From Porphyrobacter sp. (GTDB lineage Bacteria > Pseudomonadota > Alphaproteobacteria > Sphingomonadales > Sphingomonadaceae): a stretch of 64,000 bases of DNA. Each line of letters opens with the position of its first letter. Positions within the stretch are counted from its first letter, which is position 1. Positions 9,047 to 17,871 of this stretch are shown here, piece after piece. Location: contig JAPZRO010000005.1 of assembly GCA_027531395.1 (NCBI GenBank), positions 1 to 64,000 of the forward strand, read 5' to 3'. The notes beneath the pieces were generated by a model. That model made no database searches and had not been told where the DNA came from. It saw nothing but the letters and a program-made list of their open reading frames with translations. A program made the translations under genes and the position numbers.

Positions 9047-9084
9047 TTGCACATCGCGGGTTGGTGTATTATATCGGCAATACG
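9047..9084 (+). promoter_or_regulatory. Promoter with overlapping TGTATT-N8-AATACG palindrome
   Basis: A -35 (TTGCAC, 9047-9052), a 17-bp spacer and a -10 (TATATC, 9070-9075) lie just upstream of the DUF2807 lipoprotein gene. The imperfect inverted repeat at 9065-9084 covers the -10. Its half-sites and 8-bp spacing match the palindrome upstream of the PCMT/tolC genes at 41872-41891. Confidence 0.5.
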
Positions 9085-9101
9085 CTGCCTGGAGAGATAC
9101 C

Positions 9102-9890
9102 ATGTTCAAACCGTCCGCCCGCCGCTTCGCCGCCCTTGCCGCGCTTGCCTCTGCCACCGCACTCGCCGGGTGTGACGGCGCCGATGTCGAGATCAACGGC
9201 CAGAAGGGCGTGCCCCTGTCGGAAATCGAGATCGCCGGCCCGCCGCCGACCGAGGTGTTCCTCGCTTCGGGCGACACCGTGATCCTGACCGAAGGCGATA
9301 CCTTCGCGATCAAGGTCGAAGGCACGGGCACCGACTCCCTGCGCTTCGTGCGCGACAAGGAGCTGATCGGCATCACCCGCGAGGAAGGCTGGAACGGCGA
9401 CAGCAACGCCACGATCCGCATCACCATGCCCGCCCCCACCGAACTGGTGATCGGCGGTGCCGGCACGATCAAGGCGCCCGCGCTCGCCAGCGAGGCCGAC
9501 ATCAATATCGGCGGCAGCGGCACGGTCGAATTCGGCAAGTTCGAAGGCCAGACGCTCGGGATTAATATCGGCGGCAGCGGCAAGGTGACCGGGGCCGGCA
9601 CCGCCAAGGAGCTCGAGATCCTGATCGGCGGCAGCGGCGAGGTCGAGATGCCTGGGCTCAAGGCGGACAAGGCCGAGATCACCATCGGCGGATCGGGCGA
9701 CATCGCCTTCGCCTCGGACGGCACGGTCGAAGCCAATATCGGCGGCGCGGGCGATGTGCGCGTGGCGGGCAATGCCAAGTGCACGATCAACGCGATGGGC
9801 TCGGGCACGCTGACCTGCACCCCGACCAGCAGCGCCGCGACGGGCACGACCGGCGAACTGCCCGCACCTGCGGCGAAACCCGCAGAATAG
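9102..9890 (+). CDS. DUF2807-type beta-helix lipoprotein
   Basis: This 262-residue predicted lipoprotein has a signal peptide ending in the lipobox LAGC at residues 21-24. The body is a beta-solenoid of the DUF2807 (putative auto-transporter adhesin head GIN) type. The motif IGGSG or IGGAG recurs six times, 18-20 residues apart, from about residue 115 to 225, with a seventh degenerate copy (MGSG). The C-terminal tail is rich in A, T and P. Its role is unknown; an envelope-anchored scaffold or adhesin is an inference. GGAGAG lies upstream of the ATG. Confidence 0.8.
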   Translation: MFKPSARRFAALAALASATALAGCDGADVEINGQKGVPLSEIEIAGPPPTEVFLASGDTVILTEGDTFAIKVEGTGTDSLRFVRDKELIGITREEGWNGDSNATIRITMPAPTELVIGGAGTIKAPALASEADINIGGSGTVEFGKFEGQTLGINIGGSGKVTGAGTAKELEILIGGSGEVEMPGLKADKAEITIGGSGDIAFASDGTVEANIGGAGDVRVAGNAKCTINAMGSGTLTCTPTSSAATGTTGELPAPAAKPAE

Positions 9891-9929
9891 ATTTGCCTTA
9901 TCGCAAGGAGCGCGCGAGATAATCCCCCC

Positions 9930-10253
9930 ATGCGCGCTCCCCAGCTTGTGGCCCTCGGCCTGACCTCGCTTGCCCTGCAGGGCTGTCTTGCCCGTGCGGC
10001 GGTGGATGTCGTCACTCTGCCGGTGAAGGTGGTCAGCGCAGGGGTCGACGCGGCGACCGAGAGCCAGTCCGAAGCCGACGAAAAGCGCGGGCGCGAGATC
10101 CGCAAGCGCGAGGAACGGCTCGGCCAGCTCGAACGCGATTACGACAAGGCGATGGAGCGCTGCGGCGACGGCAATGACGAGGCCTGCGACAAGGCCCAGG
10201 CCATCCGCGCCGAGCAACGCGCGCTGATGCAGGACGTGCCGGACGAAGACTAG
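9930..10253 (+). CDS. Small predicted lipoprotein with charged helical domain
   Basis: This 107-residue protein has a signal sequence ending in the lipobox-like LQGC. A short hydrophobic linker leads to a highly charged helical region (about residues 48-85) rich in E, R and K, containing two further cysteines near 71 and 78. I do not recognise the family. It lies 39 bp downstream of the DUF2807 lipoprotein on the same strand, so co-expression is plausible. Its stop overlaps the convergent Sua5/YrdC gene by 4 nt. Confidence 0.65.
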   Translation: MRAPQLVALGLTSLALQGCLARAAVDVVTLPVKVVSAGVDAATESQSEADEKRGREIRKREERLGQLERDYDKAMERCGDGNDEACDKAQAIRAEQRALMQDVPDED

Positions 10254-11167
10254 GCCGCGGCCCGTTTCAGCCGATCGTTGATCGCGCGGCCGACGCCCTC
10301 GTTTGGCACCGGAGCAACCGCGATGCGGGGCCGTTCTGCCCGCGCCGCCTCGTGCAAGGCCGCATAGAGCCGGGCTGCTGCCTCATTGACGTCACCGCTC
10401 GCCGACAGCGTGCAGTCACCTTCCACAGAGCCAAAGCCGATCAGGAATTCGTCGGCTTCGGCCTCGCGCGCATTCAGCCGCACAGGCTTGCCCGGCGCAT
10501 AGTGGCTCGCGAGCTGGCCCGGAGCCTCGATGCCTTCTCCCGTGCCCTGCACACCCACCGCCAGCGGCCCGGGTCGCAGTTCCTCGACGCTACCATCGGC
10601 GCGCACGGCGACGATGGTCGATTCCACGCCCGCCGTTGTCGGCCCGCCATCCAGCACCAGGTTGATCCGCCCGTCGAGCGAGGCCAGCACGTGCTCGGCG
10701 CAAGTCGGGCTGATGAAGCCCGAACGGTTGGCAGAGGGTGCGGCGAGCGGGAAATCGACCGCCTCCAAAAGCGCGCGCATCGCCGGATGGGCGGGGGCGC
10801 GCAGGGCGACCGTCAGCAGTCCTGCCGTCACGGCTTCGGCCAGCCCGGCATCTGCACGGCGCGGCAGTACCAGCGTCAGCGGGCCGGGCCAGTGCGCCTC
10901 GGCCAGGGCCCGGGCCACGGGCGAGAACTCGGCATAGCGTTCGGCCTGAGCCAGGCCCGCGACATGGACGATCAGCGGGTTGAAGTCCGGTCGGCCCTTG
11001 GCGGCATAGATCCTCGCCACCGCGTCGGCGCTGTCGGCCCGCGCCGCAAGGCCATAGACCGTCTCGGTCGGCACCGCGACAAGCCCGCCCGATTCGAGGA
11101 TTCGCGCCGCTCTGGCGATCCCCGCGGCGTCTGCCAGCACCACTTCCGTAACGTTCTTGCCGCTCAT
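10250..11167 (-). CDS. L-threonylcarbamoyladenylate synthase (Sua5/YrdC/YciO)
   Basis: This 305-residue enzyme forms threonylcarbamoyl-AMP from threonine, bicarbonate and ATP, the first step of t6A modification in ANN-decoding tRNAs. The YrdC domain occupies about residues 15-200, with the signature VPTETVYGLAA. The extra C-terminal domain (about 215-305) makes it the long Sua5 type rather than the short TsaC type. It is convergent with the small lipoprotein gene and divergent from the acyl-CoA dehydrogenase. Confidence 0.92.
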   Translation of the reverse strand: MSGKNVTEVVLADAAGIARAARILESGGLVAVPTETVYGLAARADSADAVARIYAAKGRPDFNPLIVHVAGLAQAERYAEFSPVARALAEAHWPGPLTLVLPRRADAGLAEAVTAGLLTVALRAPAHPAMRALLEAVDFPLAAPSANRSGFISPTCAEHVLASLDGRINLVLDGGPTTAGVESTIVAVRADGSVEELRPGPLAVGVQGTGEGIEAPGQLASHYAPGKPVRLNAREAEADEFLIGFGSVEGDCTLSASGDVNEAAARLYAALHEAARAERPRIAVAPVPNEGVGRAINDRLKRAAA

Positions 11168-11241
11168 GCCCGGGCGCTATATTCGATTCGCCGCCCTGCC
11201 AAGTGCAGCCGCAATTTCCATATCCAAGGACGCCCCCGAAC

Positions 11242-12984
11242 GTGACCCCCTTTACCCCGCCGACCGCCGACCAGTTGCTCGCCATCCGCGTCAATGCCGG
11301 GATCGACGAGCTCGCCCAGACCGAACGCTTCGCCCATGCCGAGCCCGATCTGGTCGAAGCGATTGTCGAGGGCGTGGGCCAGTTCGCCGCGGGCGAATTC
11401 GCCCCGCTTAACCGCCTCGGCGATCTCGAAGGCGCGAAGCTGGAGAACGGCCGTGTTCGCCTGCCCGAAGGGTTCGAGGCCGCGTACAAGGCCTATGTCG
11501 AGCAGGGCTGGAACGCGATTGCCTCTCCGGCTGCACATGGCGGGCAGGGCCTGCCCTTCATCCTCGCCTGCAACGTGCTGGAGAACCTCGGCGCGGCCAA
11601 CATGGCCTTCACCCTGCTGCCGATGCTGAGCGTCGGCGCGATCGAGGCGCTGGAGCACCACGGCTCGCCCGCGCAGCAGGCCATGTATCTGCCCAAGCTG
11701 GTGAGTGGGCAATGGTCGGGGACGATGAACCTGACCGAGCCTGCCGCGGGCAGCGATGTCGGCGCGCTACGATCGACCGCGACCCCGATCGAAAGCGGGC
11801 CTCATGCAGGCAAGTACCTGATTAGCGGTCAGAAAATCTACATCACTTGGGGCGAACACGATCTGGCGGAGAACATCATCCACCTCGTCCTAGCCCGCCT
11901 GCCCGGCGCGCCCGAAGGCTCGCGCGGCATCTCGCTGTTCGTGGTCCCGAAGTATCACGTGAACGCGGACGGGACGCTCGGCCCGAAGAACGACCTGCGC
12001 TGCGTCAGCCTCGAACACAAGCTCGGCATCAACGCCTCGCCGACCTGCGTGATGAGCTATGGCGACAATGGCGAGTGCATCGGGGAACTGGTCGGCCAGC
12101 CGAACAAGGGGCTCGCGGCGATGTTCACGATGATGAACAATGCGCGCATCAATGTCGGCAACCAGGGCGTGCAGATCGGCGAGCGGGCGACCCAGCAGGC
12201 GCTCGCCTATGCGCGTGACCGGGTGCAGTCGGCCCGCGCCGGTTCGCCCGACAAGACTCCGGTGGCGATCATCGAGCATCCCGACGTGCGCCGCATGATC
12301 CTGCGCATGAAGGCGCTGACCGAAGGCGCGCGCGCCCTGCTCTACTACTGTGCGGGTCAGGTCGATCGCGGCAATCTCGGCGACGAAGCCGCCAAGGCGC
12401 GCGCCGAGATCGTCGTCCCGCTGATCAAGGCCTGGGGGACGGACGTCGGCGTCGAAGTCGCGGGGCTCGGCATCCAGATCCACGGCGGGATGGGCTTTGT
12501 CGAGGAAACCGGCGCGGCGCAGCACTGGCGCGATTCGCGCATCGCCCCGATCTACGAAGGCACCAACGGGATTCAGGCCGCCGACCTCGTCACCCGCAAG
12601 CTCGGGCTGGAGGGCGGCGAGGCGCTGGTGGCCTTGTTCGAGACCATCGCCCGCGAAGCTGCCGGTGAAGCCGGTCTTGCCGCGCTGGCGCAGGATTGCG
12701 CGGGGATCGCGCGCTGGATGCGGGACGAGGCGAGCCTCGATGATCGTCTCGCCGGCAGCGTGCCGTTCTGCACCATGGCCGCGGTCTGCGTCGCCGGGTG
12801 GCAGCTGATGAAGCAGGCCGCCGCCGTGGCCGCCGGTGCCGCCCCCGAACTCGCGGCGACCAAGCCGGTGACGGTGCGCTTCTTCCTCGACCGGATCGTG
12901 CCGGAAGCCGCAGGCCTCAAGGCGGGCGCGACCGCCGGGGCCGATCTGCTCTACGCCCTGCCCGCCGAAGCGCTGGTCGGCTGA
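11242..12984 (+). CDS. Acyl-CoA dehydrogenase (DmdC-like)
   Basis: This 580-residue flavoenzyme belongs to the long acyl-CoA dehydrogenase branch that includes 3-methylthiopropanoyl-CoA dehydrogenase DmdC. N-terminal, middle (NLTEPAAGSDVGALRS) and C-terminal (IQIHGGMGFVEETGAAQHWRD) domains are followed by the extra C-terminal domain of this branch. IYEGTNGIQA near residue 440 includes the expected catalytic glutamate region. I chose the GTG at 11242 because AAGGA lies 11 bases upstream; a GTG at 11203 would add 13 residues. Substrate chain length cannot be read from sequence. Confidence 0.88.
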   Translation: MTPFTPPTADQLLAIRVNAGIDELAQTERFAHAEPDLVEAIVEGVGQFAAGEFAPLNRLGDLEGAKLENGRVRLPEGFEAAYKAYVEQGWNAIASPAAHGGQGLPFILACNVLENLGAANMAFTLLPMLSVGAIEALEHHGSPAQQAMYLPKLVSGQWSGTMNLTEPAAGSDVGALRSTATPIESGPHAGKYLISGQKIYITWGEHDLAENIIHLVLARLPGAPEGSRGISLFVVPKYHVNADGTLGPKNDLRCVSLEHKLGINASPTCVMSYGDNGECIGELVGQPNKGLAAMFTMMNNARINVGNQGVQIGERATQQALAYARDRVQSARAGSPDKTPVAIIEHPDVRRMILRMKALTEGARALLYYCAGQVDRGNLGDEAAKARAEIVVPLIKAWGTDVGVEVAGLGIQIHGGMGFVEETGAAQHWRDSRIAPIYEGTNGIQAADLVTRKLGLEGGEALVALFETIAREAAGEAGLAALAQDCAGIARWMRDEASLDDRLAGSVPFCTMAAVCVAGWQLMKQAAAVAAGAAPELAATKPVTVRFFLDRIVPEAAGLKAGATAGADLLYALPAEALVG

Positions 12985-12985
12985 G

Positions 12986-13801
12986 ATGACAGGCGGCGGC
13001 GAGATGGAACGGATAGCCGCCGCGCTCGAGCGGCTCGCGCCCGCACCCCAGCCGCCGACCGACTGGCTTGCGCACCCTGCCTATGTGTGGGAGGGAGAGC
13101 GGGCACGGGCGGTGCCGGTTCTCGATGCGCTGCCGCTATCCGGGCTCCACGGGATCGACGCGCAGAAAGTCGCGCTGCGCAACTTGTGTTCGCGGCTAGC
13201 CTCGGGTGCGGCGGCGCATGATGCGCTGCTGTGGGGCGCGCGCGGCATGGGCAAGTCGGCGCTGGTGCGCGCTGCGGTGGCCGATGTGCAGAAGGAGACG
13301 AGCGCCCTCGCCCTCGTCCAGCTCGCCCCCGGCACCCTGCCGACTTTCCCCGCACTGATCGCCGAACTGGCGGGGCAGCGCCGGGCCTTCCTGCTGTTCA
13401 TCGACGATCTTGGCTTCGGCGCGGACGGGCGGGCGGAGATGCTCGCGCTCCGCAGCCTGCTCGACGGCGGGGTTGCCCCGCGTCCGACGCATATCCGTAT
13501 CGTCGTCACCGCCAACCGCCGCTCGATCGTCGAGCGCGAGGATACCTCCACCGCGATCCACGAACGCGACGAGCGCGACGATGCGCTGGCGCTCGCCGAC
13601 CGCTTCGGGCTGACGCTGGGCTTCCACCCGGCGGACAAGGACACCTATCTCGCGATTCTGGCGAGCTACCTCGCCCCGCTCGGTCTCGGCTTCGATGCCG
13701 AGGAGGCGATGGCCTACGCGATCCAGCGCGGCAACCGCTCGGGCCGTACCGCGCTGCAATTCGCCACCGAACTCGCCGGACGGGCGGGCCTCAAGCTCTA
13801 G
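12986..13801 (+). CDS. DUF815-family AAA-type ATPase
   Basis: This 271-residue protein is a P-loop ATPase of the DUF815 family. Walker A is GARGMGKSAL near residues 83-92, and Walker B is LLFIDDLGF. The family has no well-defined function. It starts two bases after the acyl-CoA dehydrogenase stop and so is in an operon with it. A second ATG six codons in (13004) is an alternative start. The stop overlaps the convergent dehydrogenase gene by 4 nt. Confidence 0.85.
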   Translation: MTGGGEMERIAAALERLAPAPQPPTDWLAHPAYVWEGERARAVPVLDALPLSGLHGIDAQKVALRNLCSRLASGAAAHDALLWGARGMGKSALVRAAVADVQKETSALALVQLAPGTLPTFPALIAELAGQRRAFLLFIDDLGFGADGRAEMLALRSLLDGGVAPRPTHIRIVVTANRRSIVEREDTSTAIHERDERDDALALADRFGLTLGFHPADKDTYLAILASYLAPLGLGFDAEEAMAYAIQRGNRSGRTALQFATELAGRAGLKL

Positions 13802-15279
13802 TTGATCGAGCCCGCGCTCTTGCGCAGGTAATCTTCCTCGAAGGTGGCGCGGGGATCGCGCAGCTCGCGGCGCGGGGGCAGGCGCTCGCTCTTGAGCGCG
13901 GCGATCGCCGGGGCAGGCGAGGCGGAGGGCGAACGCACCCGCCAGATGATCCCCGCGGTGTCGTCGGACACCAGCAGCGCCCCGTCACCGGCCCATTCGA
14001 CCCAGGTCGGACGCCCGCGCGTGGTGCCATCGCTCTTGAGGAACCCGGTCAGCACCGGAACCGGCTTGCCGACCGGATTGCCGAGCTTGTCGAAGCCGAC
14101 AAAGACCACGTCATAGCCCGAAGGCGGCTTGCGGTTCCACGAACCGTGGCGCGCGATGAAGGCCCCGCTGGCGAACTTGCTCCCCATCACGTGGCCTTCC
14201 TTGGCAAACACCAGACCCAGCGCCGCCACGTGCGGCCCCATCGCATATTGCGGGTTGCGGGTGTATTCCTGCAGGAACTTGGGCATCGGCGCCTCGACCC
14301 GGCGATCGAAGTTGTTCTTGTAGTAGATCCACGGCCAGCCGTACTGCGCGCCCACCGGGACATTGGTGAGATAGTCGGGCACCAGATCCGAACCGAGCAT
14401 GTCGCGCTCGTTCACCGTGGTCCACAGCTCGCCGGTCCAGGGGCTGAAATCCATCCCGTTGGCGTTGCGCAGGCCCACCGCAAACTGGCGCTGGCGATCG
14501 GTTTCGAGATTGTATTCCCAGATCATCGCGCGGCCTTCCTCGGCCTCCATCCCGCGCTCGCCGATATTGCTGGCCGAGCCGACCGCGATGAACAGGCGCG
14601 TGCCGTCGGGCGCGATCTCCATGTTGCGCATCCAGTGGTTGCCACCCGCGGGCAGGTCCATCAGCTTGCGAGGGCTGCCGGTGACTTTCTCGCTGCCGAG
14701 GTCATAGGCAAAGGCCAGCACGGCATTGTGGTTGGCGACATAGAGCGTGCCGTCCTTCCAGCTCATGCCCGAAGGCGAATCGAGCCCCTCCTCGAGGATC
14801 ACCACCTGCTTCTCGGCCGAGCCGTTGCCGTCCTCGTCGCGCAGCAGGACGATCTGGTTGGGCGATTCGCCCGCCGAACCCGCCTTTTCGAACAGCATCA
14901 CGGCAATCCAGCCCTCGATCGTGGCCATGATCCCGCCGCCGCCGTCGCCCTCGGCCTTGGGTGCGCGGGTGAGAGTCACCAGCACATCGCCATTGGGCAG
15001 GGCATAGAGGATGCGCGGATGGTCCAGCCCCTCGGCAAAGCGGACGACTTCAAGGCCCTCGGCCGGGGTCGGCGCCTCGTCCTTCTGCCAGCCCACCGGC
15101 TCGGCGATCTGCACCGTCGGGAAGGACTGCGGATCGCCCTCCTGCAGCACCGGCTCGGTGCCGGCGACCTCGTCGACCGAGAGATCGGCGGTGTCGCCGC
15201 GGCTGAGGAACCAGAAGCCCCCGGCGGCCAGCACCAGAATGACGACAAGGGCGATTGCGATTTTGCGGAAGATTGCCAT
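13798..15279 (-). CDS. PQQ-dependent sugar dehydrogenase-like beta-propeller (sorbosone dehydrogenase type)
   Basis: This 493-residue protein has an N-terminal hydrophobic anchor or signal (IAIALVVILVLAAGGFWFL). A six-bladed beta-propeller follows, like soluble glucose and L-sorbosone dehydrogenases. Recognisable features are VVRFAEGLDHPRILY near the first blade, RNANGMDFSP, and the C-terminal RHGSWNRKPPSGYDVV blade that contributes to the PQQ site in relatives. It probably acts in the periplasm as a PQQ-linked dehydrogenase. The natural substrate is unknown and no PQQ biosynthesis gene is nearby. Confidence 0.82.
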   Translation of the reverse strand: MAIFRKIAIALVVILVLAAGGFWFLSRGDTADLSVDEVAGTEPVLQEGDPQSFPTVQIAEPVGWQKDEAPTPAEGLEVVRFAEGLDHPRILYALPNGDVLVTLTRAPKAEGDGGGGIMATIEGWIAVMLFEKAGSAGESPNQIVLLRDEDGNGSAEKQVVILEEGLDSPSGMSWKDGTLYVANHNAVLAFAYDLGSEKVTGSPRKLMDLPAGGNHWMRNMEIAPDGTRLFIAVGSASNIGERGMEAEEGRAMIWEYNLETDRQRQFAVGLRNANGMDFSPWTGELWTTVNERDMLGSDLVPDYLTNVPVGAQYGWPWIYYKNNFDRRVEAPMPKFLQEYTRNPQYAMGPHVAALGLVFAKEGHVMGSKFASGAFIARHGSWNRKPPSGYDVVFVGFDKLGNPVGKPVPVLTGFLKSDGTTRGRPTWVEWAGDGALLVSDDTAGIIWRVRSPSASPAPAIAALKSERLPPRRELRDPRATFEEDYLRKSAGSIN

Positions 15280-15343
15280 GTGGGGGGAGATAGAGCCGCC
15301 CCGCCCCTGCGGCAACACACAAGCTTCGAAGGCCCACCCTGCC

Positions 15344-15841
15344 ATGTATGATTTCAAGCCCGCCGCCGCCGATCCGGCCGAACTCTACCGCGGACTGCTC
15401 GGCGCAGCCGACGCGCTGACCGCGGGCGAGCCTGACGCGGTCGCCAACATGGCCAATGTCGCGGCGCTCCTGTGGGAATTCCTGCCCGATCTCAACTGGG
15501 CAGGGTTCTACCGCGTCGCCTCGACCAAGGATGGCGGGGCGAACGAGCTGGTGCTCGGTCCCTTCGTGGGCCGCCCGGCCTGCATCCGCATTCCTTTCGG
15601 CAAGGGTGTGTGCGGCGCGGCGGCGGAAAGTCGCGCGGCGCAACTTGTCGCCGATGTCCACGCCTTCCCCGGCCACATCGCCTGTGACGCGGCAAGCCAG
15701 TCGGAACTGGTGGTGCCGGTGCTGCGCGGTGGCGAAGTGATCGCGGTGATCGATCTCGACAGCCCCTCCCCCGCGCGCTTCACCGAGGCGGATGCGGACG
15801 GGATCACCGCCCTCGCCACGCTGCTTTCGGACCGGATCTGA
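15344..15841 (+). CDS. Free methionine-(R)-sulfoxide reductase (GAF domain)
   Basis: This 165-residue single GAF-domain enzyme is of the fRMsr type. It contains WAGFYRV, the GPFVGRPACIRIPFGKGVCG loop with the two conserved cysteines, and ADVHAFPGHIACD with the third. These are the catalytic and resolving cysteines of enzymes that reduce free methionine-R-sulfoxide with thioredoxin. The ATG at 15344 gives the standard family length; the open frame continues upstream but overlaps the divergent dehydrogenase. Confidence 0.9.
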   Translation: MYDFKPAAADPAELYRGLLGAADALTAGEPDAVANMANVAALLWEFLPDLNWAGFYRVASTKDGGANELVLGPFVGRPACIRIPFGKGVCGAAAESRAAQLVADVHAFPGHIACDAASQSELVVPVLRGGEVIAVIDLDSPSPARFTEADADGITALATLLSDRI

Positions 15842-15967
15842 CAGGTTCGCCCGGGCAAGCTTCCCGAAACGGGACAGCGCCCTCAGCTTCGCTTGGGCGC
15901 ACGGCTGAGTCGATGGTAAGCTTTTGCTAACCATCAGCCGTCTGTGGCTGACTCAGGGGGAATTGCC

Positions 15968-16810
15968 ATGTCCAAGCTGCTGCCCACCCTTCCGCTCGCC
16001 GCGCTGGCGCTCGCCCTTCCGGCGGCTGCGAGCGCGCAGGATTACAGCGATATGCCGCCGCTCGCGCCGCTGAGCGAAGCCGAGGTGCGCAGCCTGCCGG
16101 TCGAATATCGCAGCGCGCCCGTCCGCAGCGAGGTGACCGAAACGCGCGAGATCATCGACGGGGTCGAAACCATCACCCGCACCCGCCGGATCGAGCTCCC
16201 CGCACCGCGCGGGCCGATGCCGCAAGGCCACGCCCATGGCTACGCGCCGCAGATGGCCTACGCCCCCGCTCCGGTGGTGTTCGAGCGCGATCAGTGGCTA
16301 GACGAATGCCGTCGCCGCACCGCGGGCCACGACAAGGACGACACCGGCACGATCATCGGCGGACTGCTCGGCGCGATTGCTGGCGGGTTTGCCGGCTACG
16401 AGATCGCCGGCGCGGGTGACCGGGTGCTGGGCACCGTGCTCGGCGTGGGCGGCGGCGGGCTGATCGGCGGGTTGCTCGGCAGCCTGTTCAACGGCGATAA
16501 TGACGAAGACCGCTACGACTGCGAAGCCGCGCTCGACGCCTATCTCAGCCAGTACGGCACGCCCGGCCCGCGCATCGCCAGCCGCGAGATCGCTTACCCG
16601 GCCTATCCGGCGCAGTCCTACGGCTACGCCTATCCGGCCTATGGCTATGCTTACGCCCCGCCGCCGCAGATGGTGATGGTGCCGGTGCGCAGCCAGGTGC
16701 AGCAGCAGGTGGTGGTGCGCGAAACCGTGCGTGAGGAGAGCTACACCGTCCCCGGCGCCGCACGCATCATCCCGGCCCCCTCGCCCAAGATGATCAAGGG
16801 CGGCTACTAG
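15968..16810 (+). CDS. Secreted or envelope glycine-zipper protein
   Basis: This 280-residue protein has a signal peptide (about residues 1-23, ending ASA). A central glycine-zipper 2TM-like segment near 115-165 is built of GxxxG repeats such as IIGGLLGAIAGGFAGYEIAG. A Y, P and A-rich region follows. The family is found in outer-membrane or periplasmic proteins of unknown role. AGGGGG lies 9 bases upstream of the ATG. The gene ends 31 bp before a strong terminator shared with parB. Confidence 0.78.
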   Translation: MSKLLPTLPLAALALALPAAASAQDYSDMPPLAPLSEAEVRSLPVEYRSAPVRSEVTETREIIDGVETITRTRRIELPAPRGPMPQGHAHGYAPQMAYAPAPVVFERDQWLDECRRRTAGHDKDDTGTIIGGLLGAIAGGFAGYEIAGAGDRVLGTVLGVGGGGLIGGLLGSLFNGDNDEDRYDCEAALDAYLSQYGTPGPRIASREIAYPAYPAQSYGYAYPAYGYAYAPPPQMVMVPVRSQVQQQVVVRETVREESYTVPGAARIIPAPSPKMIKGGY

Positions 16811-16841
16811 AGCGGTTTCCCTGCCGTATCGGCGGGCACAG

Positions 16842-16881
16842 AAAGGCCCGGAAGTCGCGCCGCGCAACTTCCGGGCCTTTT
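16842..16881. terminator. Bidirectional terminator between glycine-zipper gene and parB
   Basis: A perfect 14-bp stem (16842-16855 with 16867-16880) is followed by TTTT on the plus strand and TTTC on the minus strand. It sits between convergent genes. Confidence 0.88.
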
Positions 16882-16905
16882 GCTGTCAGGCGTTGACGCG
16901 GTGCG

Positions 16906-17871
16906 TCAGAACTCGCCGCCGGTGAGGCGCTGGCACACCAGATCGAGCTGATCCAGCGTGGTGTAGCGGATCGTGATGGTGCCCTTGCGCGGATCGGCCT
17001 CGGGCTTGATCTTCACGCCAAGCCCAAGAAATTCCTCGAGATGTTGCTGCACCGCGAGGATATCCGCGTTCTCTGCCGGCTCCTGGCTACGCGGCTTGGA
17101 GGTGGCGGCGGGGCGCTTGGAAGAATCGCGGGTCAGCGTCTCGACATCGCGGACCGACAGGCCTTCCTGCACCGCGATTTCGGCCAGCTCGACCGCATCG
17201 TCTCGCCCGATCAGCGCCCGAGCATGGCCGATCGACAGCTGGCCCTTGTCGATCAGATCGAGCACGCGGTCAGGGAGCGTCATCAGGCGCATCATGTTGG
17301 CGACGTGGCTGCGCGACTTTTCGACCATCTTGGCGATGTCGACCTGGATCATGCCTTCCTGCTCGGACAGGCGATGATAGGCGCGCGCTTCCTCGACCGG
17401 GCTGAGATCCTCGCGCTGCAAGTTCTCGATCAGCGCCAGCGCCATCACCTCGCGCTCGGAAAGGTCGCGCACCAGCGCCGGAATCTCGTGCAGCCGCGCC
17501 TTCTGCGCTGCCCGCCAGCGCCGTTCGCCCGCGACCAGCTGGTAGCCCGCCCCTTCAGGGTGCGGGCGGACGATGATCGGCTGGATCACGCCGCGCGTGG
17601 CGATCGAGGCGGCGAGCTCGTCGAGCGCCGCCTCGTCGAAATGCTTGCGCGGGTTGCCCGGCAGCGGCTTGATCGTCGCGAGCGCCAGCATACGCAGCGC
17701 CGTGCTGCCCGGAGCAGGCGGTTCGGCCGGTTCTTCGCGGCGCACCAGCGGCTCTTCACGCCGGGTCTCGCCCAGCAGCGCGCCGAGACCCTTGCCGAGC
17801 CGCCGAGGCTTCTCCGCCGAGGCGCGCGAAAGCGACGAAATATCAATCGGTTGAGTCGTGTTCTCGGTCAT
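16906..17871 (-). CDS. parB: Chromosome-partitioning protein ParB
   Basis: This 321-residue protein is the CTPase that loads at parS, spreads and clamps origin-proximal DNA. The basic N-terminal stretch RRLGKGLGALLGE near residues 23-35 is the usual ParA-interacting tail. The ParB/Srx domain holds GERRWRAAQ at 115-123 and ENLQREDL near 149-156. The helix-turn-helix follows, and the C-terminal dimerisation domain ends the protein. The ATG at 17871 overlaps the parA stop in ATGA. Cognate parS sites lie 0.9-4.2 kb away, in rsmG, mnmG and mnmE. Confidence 0.97.
   Translation of the reverse strand: MTENTTQPIDISSLSRASAEKPRRLGKGLGALLGETRREEPLVRREEPAEPPAPGSTALRMLALATIKPLPGNPRKHFDEAALDELAASIATRGVIQPIIVRPHPEGAGYQLVAGERRWRAAQKARLHEIPALVRDLSEREVMALALIENLQREDLSPVEEARAYHRLSEQEGMIQVDIAKMVEKSRSHVANMMRLMTLPDRVLDLIDKGQLSIGHARALIGRDDAVELAEIAVQEGLSVRDVETLTRDSSKRPAATSKPRSQEPAENADILAVQQHLEEFLGLGVKIKPEADPRKGTITIRYTTLDQLDLVCQRLTGGEF

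Noticed and set aside
13231..15351. 706-codon plus-strand frame over the DUF815 and dehydrogenase genes
   Set aside because: It spans two well-supported genes out of frame and has no domain content.
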